From NCBI GenBank assembly GCA_019694515.1, contig JAIBBU010000003.1, positions 1 to 64,000 on the forward strand: a stretch of 64,000 nucleotides of DNA, given 5' to 3'. Under the pieces are notes generated by a model. The model was given only the letters and a program-made list of their open reading frames with translations, did no database searches and had not been told where the DNA came from. Positions 60,946 through 64,000 of this stretch are shown here, piece after piece. The DNA comes from Oligoflexia bacterium. GTDB taxonomy: Bacteria > Bdellovibrionota_C > UBA2361 > JBGSMV01. How positions within the stretch are numbered: the first letter of the stretch is position 1; each line of letters starts with the position of its first letter. The position numbers and the translations under genes were made by a program.

Positions 60946-61763
60946 ACTTTCTCCTTTTGCCCGGACTTCAGCGCCTCGCGGACAACATGAAAATGATCTT
61001 GCAGGGTTTCTCCGCCGTCGCAGCTCAAAACCTGCCCGGTGATATAGGATGCGGCATCAGCGCAAAGAAACGTGACGCAATCTGCGATCTCTGCGGCCGT
61101 GCCCGCGCGCTTGAGCGGCACCACGATCTCGGCGGTCTGGCGATGAAGCGGATTTGCCGTAAGGGGCTTATTCTCATCGAAAAGATCCACGAGTCCCGGA
61201 CAAACTGCATTCACCCGGATTTTTTGCGGCGCGAACTCAACCGCCAAGAATCGGGTAAGCTGTACGAGCCCCGCCTTGGCGACGTGATAAGCCGCCGGTT
61301 GATGAGAAACGAATTGCGCGGCCACAGAAACGATATTAACAATGCTGCCGTTATTCTTGGCCAGGAGCTCCTGACACGCCGCGCTAAGCAGGGCCGGAGC
61401 TTTCAGCAATACCTCGAGACCCAGATCCCATTCGGCCAGGCTTTCTTTAAAGGGCGCCACGGCTAGTTTGGGACGCGCGTTGTTAACGAGGATATCGATC
61501 CGGCCGAAATGAGTTCCGACCGCTTTGGATAAAGCCGCGATTGATTTGCCGTCACGCAGATCGACCGGAAAGTAAGCGGCCATGTGCCCTTGCCGATTAA
61601 TTTCCTCGGTCGCTTTGACTCCATATTCTTCCGAAAGATCAGCGATCGCTACGCTAGCCCCGCATTCCGCCAATGAGGCAGCGATCACTTTGCCGATGCC
61701 GTGACCACCTCCGGTCACGATGGCCGCCTTTCCCTGCAGCGATAAGCGCTGGGCAATGCTCAT
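60942..61763 (-). CDS. Short-chain dehydrogenase/reductase
   Basis: About 273 residues. TGGGHGIGKVIAASLAECGA (NAD(P) site), VNNARPKL and YHVAKAG (Tyr-x3-Lys) with IVSVAAQ providing the Ser. LSCDGGETLQDHF near the end is like FabG. ATG 61763 has GAGAG upstream; the longer frame to 61820 overlaps the aldo/keto reductase. It likely reduces or oxidises a keto-sugar of this pathway. Confidence 0.88.
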   Translation of the reverse strand: MSIAQRLSLQGKAAIVTGGGHGIGKVIAASLAECGASVAIADLSEEYGVKATEEINRQGHMAAYFPVDLRDGKSIAALSKAVGTHFGRIDILVNNARPKLAVAPFKESLAEWDLGLEVLLKAPALLSAACQELLAKNNGSIVNIVSVAAQFVSHQPAAYHVAKAGLVQLTRFLAVEFAPQKIRVNAVCPGLVDLFDENKPLTANPLHRQTAEIVVPLKRAGTAAEIADCVTFLCADAASYITGQVLSCDGGETLQDHFHVVREALKSGQKEKV

Positions 61764-61765
61764 AG

Positions 61766-62773
61766 TTATCTCTCGAAAAAAACCGGCGGACTTTCCATCA
61801 CTGCTGGCAACATTCCGCACTGCTTAACAATGCCATCAACGGCGCTCCTTTCGGAAGGGGAGATCGTGCGATCGGCGGCCGCGGCGCAGGCCGCAAGCTG
61901 TGCCTGGCTGCGCGCGCCGACCAAAACTATGCCAACCTGTGCGGCTCCCGCTAACCATGCCAGAGCCAGCTCGATCGGCGAGTAGTGCAGTGTAGCAGCG
62001 TAGCTCTCCAGCTGCGAAATCAGATTCAGCACGTCGGGTGCCAGCAAGTTTCTAATCCGCGCACTGACCGCGGCGCGGCTCTCGCTGGGCAGCGGCTGAT
62101 TTTGTTTGTATTTGGCGCTTAATAATCCACGCGCTAGCGCGCGGTTGCAGATTACCGAGATCTCGCGTTGGATGCAGAGCGGGATTAACTCGCGCTCCGC
62201 GCGCCGTTCGATTAGATTGTAATGAATCTGTGCCGATACTAAATCGCAGTTTGGCGCAGCCAGCGCGGCTTCAAGCTCGGTGGGGCTGTAGTTCGAGCAG
62301 CCATAATAGCGAATTTTTCCTGCACTTCGCAAAATCTCCAATGCTTGGAAGACCTGTTGCGGAGAAGTGCTGGGGTCAAATGCATGCAGCTGCAGCAAGT
62401 CAATACAATCGGTCTTCAGACGGCTAAGACTTTGCTCCACGCTCCGTCGCAGATAATCGGCGCTAAGCTTTTCAACATCAACTCCAAAGTTCCCTTCAGC
62501 AGTCCGGACCTGCTTCAACCCAACTTTAGTCGAAATAATGAACTTGTCCCGTCGTCCACGCAGGACCTTCCCGAGCAGCTCCTCAGATTGTCCATTACCG
62601 TAGAGCGGGGCGGTGTCGATAAAATTGATTCCTAAATCGAAAGCCTGATCTACGAGACTGGCGGTTTGCCCCTCGTCGCAAAATACACCGAAGTGCAGCG
62701 CACCTAGGCCAATGACCGAGGCGCTTAGTTCAGATTTGCCGATAGATCGGTATTGCACTTCGACGAACTCCAT
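61766..62773 (-). CDS. Aldo/keto reductase
   Basis: 335 residues. Catalytic set: Asp in FIDTAPLYGNGQSEELLGKV (Tyr of same motif), Lys in IISTKVGLKQ, His in LLQLHAFDP. NAD(P)H-dependent reduction of a carbonyl. It starts at MEFVEVQ (62773), overlapping the PhyH gene by 49 bp, or at MYRSIG-like internal start; the overlap suggests coupling. The SDR follows after 2 bp. Confidence 0.88.
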   Translation of the reverse strand: MEFVEVQYRSIGKSELSASVIGLGALHFGVFCDEGQTASLVDQAFDLGINFIDTAPLYGNGQSEELLGKVLRGRRDKFIISTKVGLKQVRTAEGNFGVDVEKLSADYLRRSVEQSLSRLKTDCIDLLQLHAFDPSTSPQQVFQALEILRSAGKIRYYGCSNYSPTELEAALAAPNCDLVSAQIHYNLIERRAERELIPLCIQREISVICNRALARGLLSAKYKQNQPLPSESRAAVSARIRNLLAPDVLNLISQLESYAATLHYSPIELALAWLAGAAQVGIVLVGARSQAQLAACAAAADRTISPSERSAVDGIVKQCGMLPAVMESPPVFFER

Positions 62774-63477
62774 TTTTCCGGCAAGATGCGCAGCTCTAAA
62801 TTAAGCCGGGTGATAGGACTGCTATCGACATCTTCGCTGTGCAGCGTACGAGGGTGATAAATTATGATCTGCCCCTTTTCAAGATCGGGCCTCAGCATCT
62901 GCGAAGGCTCGATTGGCGTGGCAAGGCGGTATTCATCTTTGGTAAATTTGCTGTGCTCCGGCAAATAGCGCTCGTACTCCTGCTTGTGAGATCCGGGCAC
63001 AAGCAGCAGTGTCTCGCGCGACGAGCGGCCAATTACGGGGATCCAGCAAGACAGTACGCTCTTAGCGGGCCCCCAAGCCTTGCAGCTCATGGGATAGCCG
63101 TCTCCGTGGCCGGGCCGAATAAAACGGAACGCCAGCCATCCTAGACCTTCATCCCACAACCGATGCTCGCTGACTCCAATATCGGAAAGGAATGCGCCGA
63201 GCTTGTCATTAACGATCGTCCGAGCTAACTCGGGAGAGGGGCTGCGGTGACGGCTGGCAGCTTTAAAAATATCGGCGTGCTGTACTCCGGCGGCCTGCCA
63301 CCATTCGTGATATTTTTCCAACGGAAACGCGGCGTGATTCGTTCCGACCCAGGGTGCCAGCAGTGTATAGAGCCATTCCCGCGCGAAGGTCTCGATGCGC
63401 GTGGTCTCAGCGGGTGAATATAAATCTAGGACGGCAAAACCGAAACGTTCGAATTGGTCGGGTCCGCTCAGCCCCAC
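62725..63477 (-). CDS. Phytanoyl-CoA dioxygenase-like Fe(II)/2-oxoglutarate oxygenase
   Basis: 250 residues. The Fe ligands His-x-Asp in FIRPGHGDGYPMSC and distal His in YHPRTLHSEDVD, with Arg in ITRLNLELRI for 2-oxoglutarate, match PhyH. It hydroxylates an organic substrate using O2; in a surface cluster it may modify a sugar or lipid. The gene overlaps both neighbours, indicating coupling. Confidence 0.85.
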   Translation of the reverse strand: MGLSGPDQFERFGFAVLDLYSPAETTRIETFAREWLYTLLAPWVGTNHAAFPLEKYHEWWQAAGVQHADIFKAASRHRSPSPELARTIVNDKLGAFLSDIGVSEHRLWDEGLGWLAFRFIRPGHGDGYPMSCKAWGPAKSVLSCWIPVIGRSSRETLLLVPGSHKQEYERYLPEHSKFTKDEYRLATPIEPSQMLRPDLEKGQIIIYHPRTLHSEDVDSSPITRLNLELRILPEKWSSSKCNTDLSANLN

Positions 63478-64000
63478 GACATGCTCTCCCGCGGAGATAC
63501 AAAAAGCGTTCCCTCTTTATAGCTGGTAGGGATGTCTTTCAGGCTGCGGCAGCGCTGCCAATTTAACTTCTGTGCAAAAAGATTGACCCCGATGCCGCTC
63601 AAGTGTTCGTAAACGGCTTTGGCGTTAGCGGAGTTTTGAATTTCGACCAGCATCTCGGTCTTCTCCCAATGGCCGGCCGTTGTCGCAAGCAAAATTTCCT
63701 TTTCATGCCCCTCCGCATCGAGCTTGACCAGATCAGCCCATTCCATGATTGGCCCAATCGGCGCCACCTCCACCGGGAAGCGTTCCAGCTGGCCGTAAGG
63801 GTTTTCCTTGGCCCCGGCGATGTGGCTGCCGGTGGTGTTGCCTAGCACACGTACGAATTCGAGCGTACCCGCTTTGGAAGAAACCGCGACGTTATTAATG
63901 GTGACATGGGAAGCATTGTTACGCTTGAGATTCTCCGCGATCAGCTTGGCGTGGTTTGGGTCAGGTTCGAAGCAGCGCACTTCATACCCGCATTTATCGA
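63468..64000 (-). CDS. FkbM-family methyltransferase, N-terminus cut off
   Basis: The frame is open to the right edge, so the 5' end lies beyond the window. CFEPDPNHAKLIAENLKRNN and LVKLDAEGHEKEIL are FkbM motifs (SAM-binding and the acidic motif). FkbM enzymes O-methylate sugars or polyketides. It overlaps the PhyH gene by 10 bp, so they are cotranscribed. Confidence 0.88.
   Translation of the reverse strand, partial: DKCGYEVRCFEPDPNHAKLIAENLKRNNASHVTINNVAVSSKAGTLEFVRVLGNTTGSHIAGAKENPYGQLERFPVEVAPIGPIMEWADLVKLDAEGHEKEILLATTAGHWEKTEMLVEIQNSANAKAVYEHLSGIGVNLFAQKLNWQRCRSLKDIPTSYKEGTLFVSPRESMSWG

Noticed and set aside
1..64000. CRISPR arrays, rRNA operons, prophage or intact IS elements
   Set aside because: No regular direct repeats with spacers, no rRNA-like stretch, and no integrase or transposase gene was seen.

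Overview
The window comes from a Gram-negative, flagellated, free-living bacterium. Evidence: an outer-membrane beta-barrel, a lipoprotein, lytic transglycosylase, two flagellins preceded by sigma-54-type promoters, LPS/surface-sugar genes and Tad-type pilus genes. No rRNA, tRNA or CRISPR array was found. I cannot name the species. The deoxyhypusine-synthase-like gene in a speA-speB operon and a RepA/ParAB locus among core genes suggest a deep-branching lineage of the former deltaproteobacterial or Bdellovibrionota kind; this is inference.

Layout. 1-2434: zinc/manganese uptake (outer-membrane receptor end, ZnuA-like, ZnuB-like, no ATPase). 2515-5403: a secreted metzincin-like protein and a conserved protein of unknown function. 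5451-8360 (minus): ECF sigma factor plus a membrane vWA protein, with a visible ECF-type promoter. 8426-12526: poorly known proteins, including a duplicated gene pair with duplicated promoters. 12796-16626 (minus): polyamine operon speA-speB-DHS-like. 16922-20414 (minus): three overlapping genes of a CheA-type phosphorelay. 20635-25412: housekeeping enzymes (LOG, sirtuin, SixA, inositol-phosphatase family, alkyltransferase, prenyl synthase). 25420-30505: folC-parB-parA facing a plasmid-type RepA initiator, with an iteron-like array between them and two parS-like palindromes beside parB; this may be a replication origin.

30458-32865: radical SAM protein and two unknowns. 33023-37818: flagellar block (lytic transglycosylase, two flagellins, terminator, glycosyltransferase). 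38065-44790: nine-gene operon with an apparently complete dedicated type II fatty-acid synthase (FabD, enoyl reductase, FabA, FabG, FabZ, ketosynthase, atypical ACP, acyltransferase, phosphopantetheinyl transferase). 44794-50214: second related glycosyltransferase, another GT, class I amidotransferase-like hydrolase, nucleotide-sugar dehydrogenase, methyltransferase. 50239-52955 (minus): TadE/TadE/TadG-like pilus proteins. 53310-55900: small unknown genes, a degraded stretch and a possible structured RNA. 55966-64000 (minus): surface-sugar genes (SIS isomerase with an L7/L12-like domain, dienelactone hydrolase, SemiSWEET, split transketolase, DegT protein lacking the usual lysine, SDR, aldo/keto reductase, PhyH dioxygenase, FkbM methyltransferase cut by the window end).

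Together the right half looks like a cell-surface region (flagellin modification, special lipid, polysaccharide), and the centre holds a replication/partition locus.
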